Shown here one piece after another: positions 1-12,845 of a stretch of DNA of 64,000 nucleotides. The notes beneath the pieces are model-generated. The model had not been told where the DNA came from. It saw only the letters and a list, made by a program, of their open reading frames with translations, and did not search any database. Source of the stretch: Balanoglossus misakiensis (lineage: Eukaryota; Hemichordata); assembly GCA_040954595.2 (NCBI GenBank), contig CM082576.2, forward strand, positions 17,112,001-17,176,000, given 5' to 3'. Each line of letters opens with the position of its first letter. Position 1 is the first letter of the stretch. A program made the position numbers and the translations under genes.

Positions 1-1
1 C

Positions 2-2053
2 TCCACTTGCCGGCTTCATCATGAAGGTGTGTGGAGAGATGAATGCGAGTACCGAAATAGAGGGGGCCTTGGTAAAAGCCTGTTACTGTGTGATAGACCT
101 AAAAACAGTTCTTGTGCAAGCCTTCACCATTTGGAAGCTTTGATTCCTTCTCAAACGTTGCTCAGTTTTGTCAACAACCAGAAACATCTATTTAACAGGT
201 AGGCGTGGGCAAGGTCAAATGATGGGTGGGGTGACAAAGTCTCTCTCTCACTGCCCTTTGTTCCATTAATTATATTTGATGCAAGACACTGTTTAATATT
301 CTACATGTGGATATATAGTGAATGAACATTCAACCACACACAACTTCCATCCCTCTTATAGACAGGAGAGTGAAAAAACTCGCCAAAATGAATAATCGGT
401 CTCTACCATTTATTCATTTTGGGCGAGTTTTTACTCTCATATCATACAAGTGGGATGGAAGTTTTGTGTGGTTGATCATTGATTCACTATATATCCACAC
501 GTACATTAACATAAACAGTGTCTTGTATCAAACATAAGTAATGAAAAAAAGGGTAGCGAGAGAGAGACTTTGTCCCTCTAAGGGGACACTCCACTACAGT
601 TTGAATACAATTACGAGTATCTCACATCAGGTAGTGTGTGTGATCTAGCCTTGAGGACTAGAATATTTGGTGCACTCGTGCATATCTGGTAGTTTAGACA
701 TACAAACATACATACATACATACATACATACATACATACATACATACATACATACATACATACATACTGTTCATTTACACATAAAACCACAGACGCCAAC
801 TAATAGAACTATTTTATTTCCATTTCAGTAAACGAGAAATTGTTGCTCGGAAGCTAATAAAAATAAACATCACTGGTAAGTACCGGTAGACGCGCGTAAT
901 GTTTGAAATAGCAAAAATGCGGAACTTAGTTTTTGATTATAATACAGAAAATTTGCGAATACTTTATTGCACAAAGACGTCACAGAAGTGAAATGGCAAT
1001 GCTGATATGTTCACGAAATCATTTGAAATTGGAAGGGCGCAAGTTGAATATTATCTATGCATTCATGGACCCTATATTCGTTTATTTGACATGTCTTGTC
1101 TGAATGGACAATGTACCTTTTCAGTTCCTGTTTGCTTTTAATTTGTATGGCAAATGTTTTCAAGGCTTATAGAAGATGGCGTTAGTTTCAAATGGTTTGC
1201 ACCTTTTCCTTGCCAAGGTTCATCTGAAACTGTCGAAGGTGCAAGACGGGACCCGCTTCAATTGTGTGACTTAACTAAGCACCTTGGAGAGAAGTCATTC
1301 ACGGGGTACTGGTCTAACAAAACTTGGCATCCCGCGGATTGCAGATTGCAAACTCTCACTGTCACAGAGGTAGAAGCTTGCCTTGACCAAAAACACATTC
1401 TTCTCATGGGAGACTCCACGATCAGACAATGGTTCCTGTATCTCTGCCAAATACTTGGAATAAACGAGAAAGAGATCACGTGGGATGCGCAGTATGGCGG
1501 TAAAAGAGGGTACTATCAGCATATTCGAGGATCTGTGGATCACGACTCTAACATCACTATGGAGTTCATGTTCCACCCGCTGCCAATTACCAAGTCCAGG
1601 TACAGGATGGAAGATGCCGTTTTTGAAGAAGATATAATAGATGAACTAGTGGATTGCAATCTGGTCATCGTGGTCAGCCCCTGGGCGCACTACACAATGT
1701 GGACACCAGAGGCGTTTGATGAACGGCTGTATTACTTGAAACTGGCTCTGTTCAGGTTGAAGAGGCGTTGTCCAGGGAGTTTCATCGCAGTGAAAGGGGC
1801 GCACGTTCGGGAGATGAGAATGTGGCCCTACCCGGTTATTAACAGTGACTGGATTCTGGAGCACGTCAATAACCAATTGAAGATGACATTTGCCCCCGAA
1901 ACGTGGCTGATGTTCTTTGACTCGTGGGATATGAATTTATCGTACCCTGGTAAACATCTTGTCCACATGCCTCCTGAAGTGATATGTGAAGAACTCAGGT
2001 TGTTTTTGTCGTTCATCTGTCAAAAGGGAACCAAAAATATAAGAGGCATTTAA
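2..2053 (+). CDS. NXPE-family (neurexophilin / PC-esterase) protein, 3' part
   Basis: Likely exons: 2-198 (5' edge cut by the window), 829-875 and about 1165-2053, with the stop at 2051-2053. The last exon encodes a PC-esterase-like domain: the nucleophile motif GDSTIRQW follows a Cys-rich segment, and HMPPEVI near the C-terminus occupies the position of the D/H catalytic block in NXPE proteins. The first exon has the NXPE-like pattern CEYRN...LCDRP...SCASL. Donors at 199 and 876 are good, and phase 2 matches across the first intron. The phase into the last exon does not match, so a small exon between 876 and 1164 is probably missed, or the start of the last exon is off. Family members are secreted or Golgi proteins; the substrate is not predictable here. 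An ATTAAA-type poly(A) signal lies at 2148-2153. The family call is firm; the exon structure is approximate. Confidence 0.75.
233..576. mobile_element. Fold-back MITE, AGGGACAAAGTC family, copy 1
   Basis: The two halves are inverted copies of each other. The left arm reads GACAAAGTCTCTCTCTC and the right arm GAGAGAGACTTTGTCCC, with further inverted blocks inside (CCATTAATTAT, CAACCACACACAACTTCCATCCC and their complements). It lies in the first NXPE intron. Related copies are at 48145-48390, 50586-51828 (composite) and 55835-56190. No coding capacity. Confidence 0.85.
699..767. repeat. Tetranucleotide microsatellite (CATA)n
   Basis: About 15 uninterrupted units of CATA/ATAC in an NXPE intron. 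Confidence 0.95.
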
Positions 2054-2199
2054 CGTGTGAAATGTGCCTTTAATCCATTCCGATGCAGTTACAATGCAGA
2101 TGGTTCTAAGGTGTTCTCTTCGAAACCGACGAACACTTGTATTCAAAATTAAAAGTTTATTCTTGAATAATTTATACATATTTGAATTTAAGCACTTTC

Positions 2200-5100
2200 A
2201 TTTATAATTTTATTGTTAGGGGCACAAGCCTATCGGGATTGTGCCCCTATTGGTATTGTTGGAAATATTCTTCATTACGGCCCAAGCGCTGCAGCGCTTG
2301 GGCCCTATTGGTTTTGTTGGGGTTTTTCAGTCTTTCTTTATTCTTGGTTCCATTTTTCGGCCAGCTTAATCTAAAAAAACGGCTGCACCAACCAGGCTGA
2401 AACTTGGTAGCATGATAGGGGCCAATCAGTTGATGTGCTATGAATATTTAATTAGTCAGGTGACCTGGCGGCCATATTGGATTATCTGAAAATCTTTAAA
2501 CAACTTTTTCTCAAAAACTACTGGGCCAATCAAGTTCAAACTTGGTGTATGGTACTAAGCGGTCACGTGACTTTGGCCGCCATATAGGATTTCCAAAAAA
2601 GTACAGTAAAATCTTCAAAAATCTTCTTCTCCAGAACCGGCAATAACTGAGTCACAGGATTTGGGGTATGTGATCACCTGACTGATGTCTATCAAGTTTG
2701 TGAAGAGCGTTGTGATTGGTCGAGGATTATGGCAGCCATATTTGATTTTTTTTAAAATCGATGAAAACAGAAATTTTCTTTTTGTAGGCTAAAGATTCAT
2801 ATCACACACATTCTTTTATGGATATGAGTTGTCATATGACTAGAATATGTTGGAATTTTTTTTGGCCATTTTCACATGACCTTTGACCTACTTTTTTAAC
2901 ATGCTGCTTTTATGCATATATAGCATGTACCTGTTCTAAAAGTACCAGAGTTCTGATTTTTGTGCACATGGGCAACAACACTGCCAGGACCTACCCCAAA
3001 TATTTTGGTAATTTTGGCAATGAGCTTTGACCTACTTTTGACAAATCGTTTTTCTGCATATCTAATTCCAGGCTAACTTGTAAGGCTAGACGTTTGCTTT
3101 TTGATGCATGTGGATTTGTATTGATCAAAATATTTTGCTACTTTTCATGGCCCTTTGACCTCTGCTGACCAAATTAATTTGCACATACCTAATTACAGGC
3201 AACCCAATAGGGCTAGAGGTTTTGTTTTTGTTGGACATGGACTAGTATGGCGTCAAAATTTTTGGCCCAAATTTTGTATGACCTCAGGTGACCTTTGATC
3301 TACTTTCGCATATCTCTACATCCAAGGCAGATACATGGCTTGGCATTTGGGCAGGATGGGACCAAAATGTAAAGCCATATTTTTGGGTCATCTGTGACAC
3401 CTGATGACCTCATTAAATATGCGCATATCTAAATACAGGCGAACCAATAGAGGTAGAATTTGGTTTTTGTTGGACATGAACCAGTATGGGGTCAAATTTG
3501 TTTCCTCAAATTTTGGGTGACCTTGGGTGGCCTTTGACCTACATGTACTTTACTCTATATCAGCACCAAAAATACACACGTCCTTTTTATTTCATGAGAT
3601 AAAACACCTGATAGAGCATTATGTTTGTTCTCATTCATAATGTGCACATATAGTTTCATATCAGCGCTTGGGCCCGACAATGCTGCTTTAATTGGGGCCC
3701 AAGCGCACGCAAGCGCTTGGGCCCTATTGGTTTCGTTGGAATTTTTCAGTCTTTCTTTCTTTCTTTCTTTATTCTTGTGTCAATTCTTTGTCGATCTACA
3801 TGTAGATCTCTTTACTCTATATCAGCACCAAAAATACACACGTCCTTTTTATTTCATGAGATAAAACACCTGATAGAGCATTATGTTTGTTCTCATTCAT
3901 AATGTGCACATATAGTTTCATATCAGCGCTTGGGCCCGACAATGCTGCTTTAATTGGGGCCCAAGCGCACGCAAGCGCTTGGGCCCTATTGGTTTCGTTG
4001 GAATTTTTCAGTCTTTCTTTCTTTCTTTCTTTATTCTTGTGTCAATTCTTTGTCGATCTACATGTAGATCTCAGACACCGCTGCAGGTACACTTCTTAAA
4101 CTTGCTACAGTGGTCAAGGTCAATGAGTAGTCGTGCATTGAACCTGTGAATTTTTAATTAGTCGCGTGACCTGGTGGCCATATTGGATTTTGTGAAAAAA
4201 TGCCAATCTCAGATTTCAGAAACTACAACTTACGAGTCAGATCGACTTCAAATTTGACATGCTGGTAGACTACCGGTACCTTCTGCCCATCATTTTTGTA
4301 ATTGAAAATTATGCTGTCAAAATTGCAGTTTTTTTGCTTCATTTTTTCTCCTGAAAAACGTTTGTTACCGAGACACGGGGTTTGGGGTATGTGGTCATCT
4401 ACCTAATGTTTATCAAGTTTGATATTGTGATTGGTCGAAGATTATGGCGGCCATATTGGATTTTCGAAAAACCATAGTAAAATTTCAAAAATCTTCTTCT
4501 CCAGAACCGGCGATAACATAGTCGCAAGATTTGAGGAGTATAGTCACCAAACTTATGTCTATCAATTTTATGAAGAGATTTTAAAAGTAAAAGACAGTGA
4601 AAAATTGAAATTCCTTTTTCTAATCTAAAAATTGATAGCGTACAAATTCTTTTTATGGATATCAATCATCATATGACTAAAATATGTTACAAATTTTTTG
4701 GCAATTTGTCACATGACCTTTAACCTACTTTTCACACATCATTATATCTGCCTATCTATTTCCAGGCTAACCTACAGGGCTAGAAGTTTTGTTTTTGATG
4801 CATGTGGTTTAGTTGGTGATCAAAATATTCTGCTACTTTTCAGGACCCCTTTGACCTCGGCTGACTGCCTTAATTATGTGTATAGCTAATTACAAGCGAC
4901 CCAATAGAGCTAGAGTGTTGCTTTTTGTTGGACATGGACCAGTATGGGGTCAAAATTTTTTGCCCAAGTTTTGGATGACCTCAGGTGACCTTTGACCTAC
5001 TTTCACATATCTCGGCATCCACAGCAGGTACAGCCTAGGCATTTGGTGGGATCGAACACTTTACATTATGCACATACCTAATTCCAGACTAATCAACAGG

Positions 5101-5290
5101 GCTAGAGGAGTGTTTTTTGTTTGACATAGACCAGTATAGGGTCAACAAATATTGCCTACACTTTTGGTGACCTCTTTGACCTTCTTTCCCATATCTTAGC
5201 ATCCACAGCAGATACAGCATTGACACTTGATGCAATGGATTTGTCATGATTATCTCTACATGTATTTGCTTGGGCCCCTTCAATGATACT
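2200..5290. repeat. Unclassified interspersed repeat, two diverged copies
   Basis: No coding sequence is convincing here. Two blocks, about 2410-3540 and 4090-5290, carry the same order of phrases (GGCCATATTGGATT, GTGATTGGTCGA, CAGTATGGGGTCAAA, GACCTTTGACCTACTTT), so they are old copies of one unit. The block edges contain hairpins built on GCCCAAGCGCTTGGGCCC-type sequence, including a perfect 26-bp palindrome at 2279-2304 and a GGGGCACAA...TTGTGCCCC stem near 2219-2247. Short ORFs inside are chance. Confidence 0.7.
3548..4071. repeat. Perfect 262-bp tandem duplication
   Basis: 3548-3809 and 3810-4071 are the same 262-bp unit, with no difference found when read side by side. Each unit includes the GGGCCCAAGCGC hairpin and a short CTTT run. 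Either a very recent duplication or an assembly duplicate. Confidence 0.9.
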
Positions 5291-6711
5291 TGCAGCTTTA
5301 ATTGTAAGGTTTTTTTTGTTAAAGAAATGGACAGATATGTTCTTGAAGTGGTAGCTGTGGCCGACGTGCGTGAACTTGTTGAATATCTTGACCCCAGAGG
5401 GCGAGTTTGATGGTGGCTGTTTGGTCGGCCACGTATATCATTTGCTTCTGCAGTGTTGTTCCAGATTGCATTGTTTGGTGGCTGCTCTGGTCAGCTAGCT
5501 GCTAGTACTGCCTTGACTACAGTGTTGTGTGTGGCTGAACATTGAGTCACTATAACTTTAAATTTCAGCTTGTAACTTTTCACAAGAATTACATTTCAAA
5601 GTAGAAGAATCAACTGGGTTTAGTCCATGCAAAGTAGAAAGCGGTATAGCAATTAAGATATCATCCATGACGCTTGAATTTTCATTAACAGGAAACAATT
5701 CTCTACGGCTAATAATAGGACCATCACATTTCACCTGCTCCTTTTAAATGTTACGTTTGTATCGCTCAAAACTTTGTCGTTTTCTTTCGGCACCAAAAAT
5801 CTCTGGAACGATGACAGAATACTGACGGTACCCAATCAAGATGCGTTTTGTCATGAAAAGAAGCTGGTTTCCATGAAAAAGAAAAAAAAATAATGAAACA
5901 TTCAGTATCTTTTTATTATGAATACTGTATACCGTTTTATTTTTGCGGGCGATTTCTTTTTTGCGATATTCGCGAGTACAAAAAACAAGAACTTTTGTCT
6001 TTGCAAACATATAATATATACATTTCAGCTTACACACTGTACTTCTCACCTGTCCTATATATTACACACACACATGCACACACACGCACACAACAACAAG
6101 ACGATACACCCGGTTCTTAAACAATACTATGTACATTTATTTCTTAATTCAATGTTGGAAAAAAATATATAAAAGGAACAAAAAATAATTAAAGAGAAAA
6201 TGATCATCTCATAAAGTGTGCTCCACATAAAACACGTAGCCTACGATTGCACAACCGGGGACGGGTAGGGTTAACCGTTAACCATGGGTTAATGTCTCGG
6301 GCGGTAAATGGCGTTCACTTGGCTATAAGTTCAAGAAAGCAATTGGCAGACAAAATAACAGTATTACCAAAAGTAAAATCATCCATATAGTACAAATGAA
6401 AAAAATATTTTGATATACAATGATAACTTTCAAAATTAAAAATATACACAGGGGCCACACGATACAAAATGGCGGCTCACTATGAAAATTTAAAAAAGGT
6501 CAAAGTCCATCTCCCCCTCCGAAAGTTCTCGTAGATCGAGTCATCGTATCTTATCCTACTTTCTAACGGGCTAGTCAGTGGCTTCACCTAACAATTGAGG
6601 GTATAACAGTTCAAATATTCCTTCACCTAGCTATCATGTGACCATTTAAAACATTATAGAAATTTGGTAACTTAGTCTTGTAACCATCATGTGTTATCAG
6701 TTTTAATGTAT
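5291..6711. other. Non-coding stretch
   Basis: No supported gene. An AT-rich stretch with a short CA-rich tract at about 6062-6092. Short open frames on both strands lack splice context or family resemblance. Confidence 0.6.
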
Positions 6712-8441
6712 TCCACTAATTCTTTACTATCAATCACGTGATCTGGCAATGTGTCCCATGGCGCAGTCATTTCCAGATGACGGGCAAGCAATATTTCGGC
6801 ATCCAGTAAAAGTTTTTGTGAGTATGTTTTTACTTTAGAACCGCCAAACACATAACATGTATCAGGTATGGTGCCTCATCAGCCTCATTGCATTTCGTCT
6901 GCACAGTCTTTGTCTGCACCACGTAAGTCCACGTTGCTGAAGTTGCCCGTCATCTGGAAATTTGAATGCGAACGTAACTGCCACCTGAACGCGTCTGACG
7001 TCATTTGATAGCGAAGAATAGCAGAATTTATAGATGACTTTTCAAAGCCTTCAATGATGGCACCACGATCATTTCGTAGTTTATCAAATGCTGATAAAAG
7101 CCTGTTTGCATGAAGCGGTTTCAGTGTCGACAAACGGAGATCCACTGCTACTGCACTTACATCAACGCCGTTGTCAAGGGCCTCTGCTACTTTGCCTGCA
7201 TACCAGTTGTGGAATTTGTTTCCCAATGCATCCTTGAATTTTGCGTTGAAGGACAGGTCCAGGGCGCTGCAATTCTGACGTACAGTTCGCAGGGACAAAC
7301 ACAGCATTGATTCCCGAGTCATGGAGATTCGCAAGAAATCCTTCCCCTTGATTGGCTCTGAACACGTCGAATACGGCAGTAGGTTGTGTGTTCTTCGGGA
7401 AGATCGAGTTGCTAGCAGATTCTCTCGACGTATGGTATTAGCACTTTTTCGGCATATCGGATCATTGTTGCTTGGTTGCTCCAATGGTTAGGGGTGTGGA
7501 AGATGTCCCCGTCATCAGGAAACTGAAAATTTGGATGACAGTCGTTGGTTTTTCCCTTGTAGAGGAATTGGGGTGGAAGGACATCGTCACTCATGGTACA
7601 CCCAAACAGTGCTGTAATTTCTCGCTTAATATTATCAAGCCCAATGATGGGGACCGTCCTGATCCTATGTAGACTGTATGCAATAAAGGGAATGAGGCTC
7701 CTCACACCTCAATTATAAATTTCTTAAAGTAATTGAAGTATATAATAGTATATCGTTGCAATAAAGAAATCTATGAACAAATGAAAATGACAAGTCAATA
7801 CAATAGTTGCCAGAATTGGTAAAACAAGAAAAGTGGCGGGGGTGGGCGTGGGAGGGGGTGTCCCCCTCCCACATAAGAAAATTTTGTAAAATATGTAGCG
7901 CAAGGTTGCATTTTAATGAACTCAAAAGCAAATTATCTCAATGTTTGGGAGGACCAATTTTACTTTTGCCACTCCACTCAAAGTTAGAAGATTTGGCGTC
8001 ATCTTCGTCATGACATCATTTATAAAACTTCTAGTATATAGAAGATGCAGCGCGAAACTATCAGTTATGCGGAATGGTTTAAACGATTATTCTCCCTTAT
8101 GTATTTACTTTGTTAAATAATATCATCGGTGGGGTTGGGGTGACAAACACACTGCCCTGGTACACTAGACAAACCAGCCAAAAATGAAATGTGGCGGAGA
8201 ATGAAGGGGGTGGGAGGGGGTGTCCCCCATTAGAAAATTTTGCAAAATAAAGGGCGCGAAACTGCAATTTTGTGGACTCAAAAGCAAAAGTTCGGTGGCA
8301 AAAGTATGTGATCCCCCCCCTAAACGTTTAAAAAAACCAGATGACCCCCCCCCCCCCTTTAGGACTTCAAAATTTAAGTGACCCCCCCCCCTGAATTTTG
8401 CCGCCCCCCCCCCCCCCGGCCGTAAAAACTGAACGGTCCCT
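6712..8441 (-). mobile_element. Decayed pogo-like DNA transposon
   Basis: Read on the minus strand, the element starts at the terminal motif complementary to CCGTAAAAACTGAACGGTCCC (plus strand, ending at 8440). It runs through C/G-homopolymer-rich non-coding sequence, then a broken DDE transposase, to about 6712. Sequence 7650-8000 recurs in inverted orientation at about 60590-60960 inside a short TIR element, and 6712-6975 recurs inverted at 54170-54362. The second terminal repeat was not found, so the left edge is approximate. Confidence 0.6.
6885..7705 (-). pseudogene. pogo/Tigger-type DDE transposase fragment
   Basis: Translated segments in shifted frames spell out a DDE_1-type catalytic domain. 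REITALFGCTMS and HTPNHWSN...MIRYAEK come first, then an FDVFRANQ-like second-Asp region, then VFVPANCTSELQ...LDLSFNAKFKD. Order and wording match pogo/Tigger transposases, which excise and integrate TA-flanked DNA. At least two frame changes (near 7412-7484 and near 7260) and the missing N-terminal DNA-binding domain show it is not functional. It lies inside the element ending at 8441. Another DDE_1 family such as Jerky-like is possible; pogo-like is the best reading. Confidence 0.75.
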
Positions 8442-9436
8442 TATCTTGCCAACAGTTTTCATAGTCCGTGGCTAGATGGTCCTTTAATCCTTCATCAAAA
8501 TATGTCCGCTTTAATATTTCTGCTTTATTTCTCTTAAAACCAACACACAAAAAACTCTAGGACTGCCATAGTCTTCAGCTTGCTGCAAAATGAGTTATAA
8601 GTTAAACACCATATGAAAATATAATATGGCTAACAACCTAATTGAAATTGCTAAATTATAAATGTTTGAAAAGCTGAAAATATAAATGTGAGAATCATAA
8701 GAATTTAGTATTGGACAACATCAAACGTTCAATATAATAAATCTAACTTAATTGCTTAAGTTGGGCCTCAGACACCCCCCCCCTCTAAATTGTCCTAAAA
8801 TTGAAAAACATTACTGACTCGTACCATGAACCAATTTTTCCAGAAAACGTACAAATATACACTGAATTTATAGACCCTGGTTATTTGTTTAACCCCTTGC
8901 CCCAACTGAACAACATACATATATAATACTCAGATTGTGCAACAATAAAATGAGTGTAATTACCTAACTATATATAAAGATAGACTTTACTTCATTGTAA
9001 AACTGAACTTAAAGTGTCAAGCTCAGACCATCGATGCAATTAATCTCATCAAACGATGCTGTTAATACTTGGTCTCTATTCACTAGAAGGAAATTGGTTG
9101 ACCTATCTTCACTATCTTCTCTTTCACTTTCCACATCCATGTTTCTGCTAGTTACCACTTTTTTGGTAATAGCGCAGGACTTCTACTGGATCACTATTAT
9201 GTCTACTGTACATGTGTATATATAATATACATGTAATATTTTATTTATTTCACCATAAGAAGTGTTTACATTTGTACATAAATTTGATGTTTGTACTGTT
9301 GGTAGGGGCCATGAAATATAGTTCGTCAGAACTAGTCTTCCTTCATGGCCCTAACAAAATATTTGAAATAAAAAGAAAGAAAAAAGAAGAAGAAAAAAAT
9401 TGTCTAGAATTGCAAAGAAGATGTTGTACATTTTAC
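8442..9436. other. Non-coding stretch
   Basis: AT-rich sequence with no supported gene. Nothing repeated was recognised apart from scattered C-runs. Confidence 0.5.
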
Positions 9437-10597
9437 AGTGCAGGAGCTAAACCCCAAATTTTGGCATAATTGTGCACTTTGGGTTAAAAGCATGAAACTT
9501 GGTACACTTATGCATTGACCCATGGCGGCCATTTTCTGATATGGATCCAAAATGACAGCGCCCTCTGGTGGCCAGAAACATACATTCCTACTTTAATATT
9601 GTGCACTTCCGGTTAAAAGCATGAAATTTGCTACAATTATTCATTGACCTATGGCGGACATTTTCCAATATGGATCCCAAAATACAGCGCCATCTAGTGG
9701 TCAGAAACTGACATTTATACTTTTTCCCAATTAATGGCACTTTTTGGTCAATTGTAACACTCAGAAACAGGAATGTGGGTTGTAAAACATGCTTGCTGCC
9801 ATACATTCCTTTGAATATTATCCTCATCCTGATGTACATGTTTCAGATCAATCTTGTATGTTACTAATTGAACAATTTGTTCTTTGGTATAACAGAACCA
9901 GTTGAATACACAAAGTCAGGCAATGGGGCAAGACAACACCTCTTCTCCAGAAAGTCAAGGGTTCTTGAGAATATTCCTTCTTCGCATGTAGCTCTTATAG
10001 AACATGAGCAAAGCTATATCAAACCAACAGAATCCCAGTGGAAATCAAGTTGGACAAGTCTTAGTAAAGCCCAAGAAAAGAGTCAACCGCAGGAAATCAG
10101 TTGCAAAAAGTCATGCACATGTTTCTGTAAGTGCTTTAGGTCTAGTCTGACCGCAGTGCTCTTTGTTACTGAGAAGTAAGATGTCATCAAAATTGATCTG
10201 ATATATGTACATCAGGATTAGGATAATATACAGAGGAATGTATGGAAGCAAGCATGTTTTACAACCCACATTCCTGTTTCTGAGTGTTACAATAGACCAA
10301 AAAGTGCCATTAATGGGGTGAAAAGTGTGAATGTCAGTTTCTGGCCACTAGAGGGCGTTGTATTTTGGGATCCATATTGGAAAATGTCCGCCATGGGTCA
10401 ATGAATAATTGTACCAATTTTCATGCTTTTAACCGGATGTGCACAATTTTGAAGTATGAATGTCTATTTCTGGCCACTAGAGGGCGATGTCATTTTGGAT
10501 CCATATCAGAAAATGGCCGTCATGGGTCATTGCATAAGTGTATCAAGTTTCATGCTTTTAACCCAAAGTGCACGATTTTTGGGTTAACTGCCGCACT
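9437..10597. mobile_element. Large fold-back element with ~400-bp inverted arms
   Basis: The left arm (about 9437-9865) and right arm (about 10184-10597) are imperfect reverse complements. Each arm contains two diverged monomers of about 130 bp with the phrases TTAAAAGCATGAAA, ATGGCGGCCATTTT and a short AGCGCC(C/A)TCT motif. The ends resemble CAGTGC...GTTAA, which recalls hAT-type termini, but no clear 8-bp target duplication is visible. The ~320-bp centre has a 103-codon open frame (9868-10179) with a Cys-rich tail (SCKKSCTCFCKC). It has no recognised domain and is not called as a gene. Confidence 0.8.
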
Positions 10598-11339
10598 ATT
10601 AGGGCAGAACAGATTCATGCTGTAATACATAATACATAAAGAAAAACACTCTAAAAGATCAAACTGGTGAAAAAACAAAGCAACAGAGAAAAAGAATATA
10701 GGAAAAGGGACAAATTCTAAAGGACAAAGAAACTAGTGCCACAACACTTTAGGCTGAAGAAAACTGATTGACCAAAATGAAAATTTGACAAAATCGGAGG
10801 AAAAGCTAGATTACACAACCATAGAATTGAGACAATTTCAGAGAGTCATGACTATGGAATATCTATTTACAATTTACTCAGACAACATTTATATAGTATT
10901 CTATGAAACACCACTGAATACCCATCATCAAGGTCAGTGGTCAATTTGTCATTGGAAAGTTTATTACATGTATTGATAACATGGGTAGAGATTCTATCCT
11001 TTATGTAAATGTACAACAAACTTGGCTATAGCCTATGCATTTTCCTTCTCTGGGTAGTCATGATGAACATTGTATTAATGTGCGGATCAGGACAAATGGA
11101 CTGCACCTTCGCTGTAGTTTAAATCTATACCCCAGACTTATGTGTCGCAATCTAGAGTATGTCGTAAAGTTCATGTAGCTGATAAATATTGATATACATA
11201 TGATCATGTAGAGACGAAAATATCAGATATTACTTCACTCTGTAGTTTGATTTGTTACAGGAAGCAGTTTTAGCCAGTGATGTTGGGGATTACTTGGTCT
11301 ATTTATTGAAGTTTCTATCATAACAATGTCTTAGAACAA
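10598..11339. other. Non-coding stretch
   Basis: No supported gene or repeat. It leads into the 5' side of the downstream LINE, whose true 5' end was not located. Confidence 0.5.
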
Positions 11340-11547
11340 TGGCGATCGGGAGAGCAGCAGGCCTGCGAGTGCGCTCCGAAAAATAGTCGAAAATTTTGCC
11401 TCATATACAACCCAACTAGCTGTAATCTATCGCTGAGATGTTTGCAAGCTCATGCTGCAAGTAGTGCGTTACTTGTGGTAAGAATTTCTGCAGGATTGGT
11501 GAGGATTTCTGAAGATCCGTTATTTTTTTTTTGGAGCTCGTCACCGG

Positions 11548-12845
11548 TTGCACTTCGTGTTGGACACAATTAGCATAACTATGCCATTGCAGTGCGAAGA
11601 TTGTAAACTAAATTCCAGTAATGTCGGACTAAGTCAAGGAGATCTACTGTTATGCTCAAAATGTAAAAAGAAGCGCTTTGGTCCTGATGGAATTACCGAC
11701 CAGAATGAGCTCCAGACGAGCAACCAGGAACGTCAGAGTGGTTGCAGTGGTGACGCGGATTATCCAGAGAGGACAAGAATGACTGAAAGTTGTAGTGGTC
11801 AGCCACGCAATGATACAGGTACTAACCAAACTAGCGATCTTGTTATAAATGAGCTCCTCTGCTTTCTAGTTTGCAAAATGGACATTATGCCCATGGAGCC
11901 ACTTTTGAAAGTATGTGCTGACTTTTATGATGACAACGATGTGGAGTCTGCGAAGAAATTGCTTTTTGATCTATCTACGGCCTTTCTTTATGCAACTGAT
12001 ACAAGATATATTCGTCGGCAAGGTCAACATAAAAAGCAGAATAATTTGCAAGATATGTACAATGTATTGCAGCAGCTAGACGAAGAAGAGATGCCGAATT
12101 TTGTTGCTAAAGATTTATCGAAACTCCCCCCTGTTGATATTACTCACATTGATGTCACTGGTTTGTGAGAGAAATTCGTGAATTACGTAATGAAATGAGA
12201 ACCATCAAGTCCGTCCAGATGCAACATCAGTCACAAATTCAGAAAGCTGATGAAACGGTCATGGTGTTAATTGATGATGTCAGGAGTCTGAAAAGCGAGA
12301 ATTCTATTTCGAGAGGTGTTAAACTCCAGAGTGCTTCTGACAATGGCAATATTGATTTTGTGAACAACGCCACTACAGATGTGGACACTGAGGAAAACAC
12401 ATCTGTCAAAGCTCTTTACTCAAAGGTTGCGGCTAAAACAGTAGCGGAAAGACGTCTCCGTACGAGTGACAAGGTGAACTCACAAGTCTCCACATCTGAC
12501 AACGACGACTTCGTTCTTGTTCAGCGACGAAAACGGAAGAGAACCCAGCCTGTGATTGGAACTGCGCCGAGTACTACAGCTGGCCTTCAAGGCGCAAGAC
12601 CGCGGCGTGTATGTACACTTTTCGTGTCCCGGCTGAATCCAGCAACAACTTGTGAAGATGTTGAGCGCTATGCTGCGGACAAATTTGATGTAGGTGTGAA
12701 CTGTACAAAACTGAAAACAAAGTATGATACGTATGCTTCTTTTATGGTTGAATTATCTGATGTAGACATTAGAGTTGCCCTTGATCCTGTAAATTGGCCT
12801 CAGGATACTCTTGTAAGAAAATACTATAAACCTCAGACGCCATGA
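11548..12845 (+). pseudogene. LINE A ORF1, frameshifted
   Basis: The first part (11548-12168) has a PHD-like Cys pattern, CEDCKL...LLLCSKCKKK, near the N-terminus, as in CR1-type ORF1 proteins that bind element RNA. The second part (12165-12845) continues in another frame with a coiled-coil-like stretch (REIRELRNEMRTIKS) and a C-terminal domain with a CTLFVSRLNP...DVERYA pattern. The frame change at about 12166 interrupts one reading frame and fits a single-base indel. The 4-base overlap with ORF2 at 12842 is typical of bicistronic LINEs. Confidence 0.8.

Noticed and set aside
611-799. Minus-strand frame with repeated VCMY peptide
   Set aside because: Translation of the tetranucleotide microsatellite.
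9868-10179. 103-codon frame in the centre of the fold-back element
   Set aside because: Cys-rich tail is intriguing but no domain, start context or second copy could be shown.
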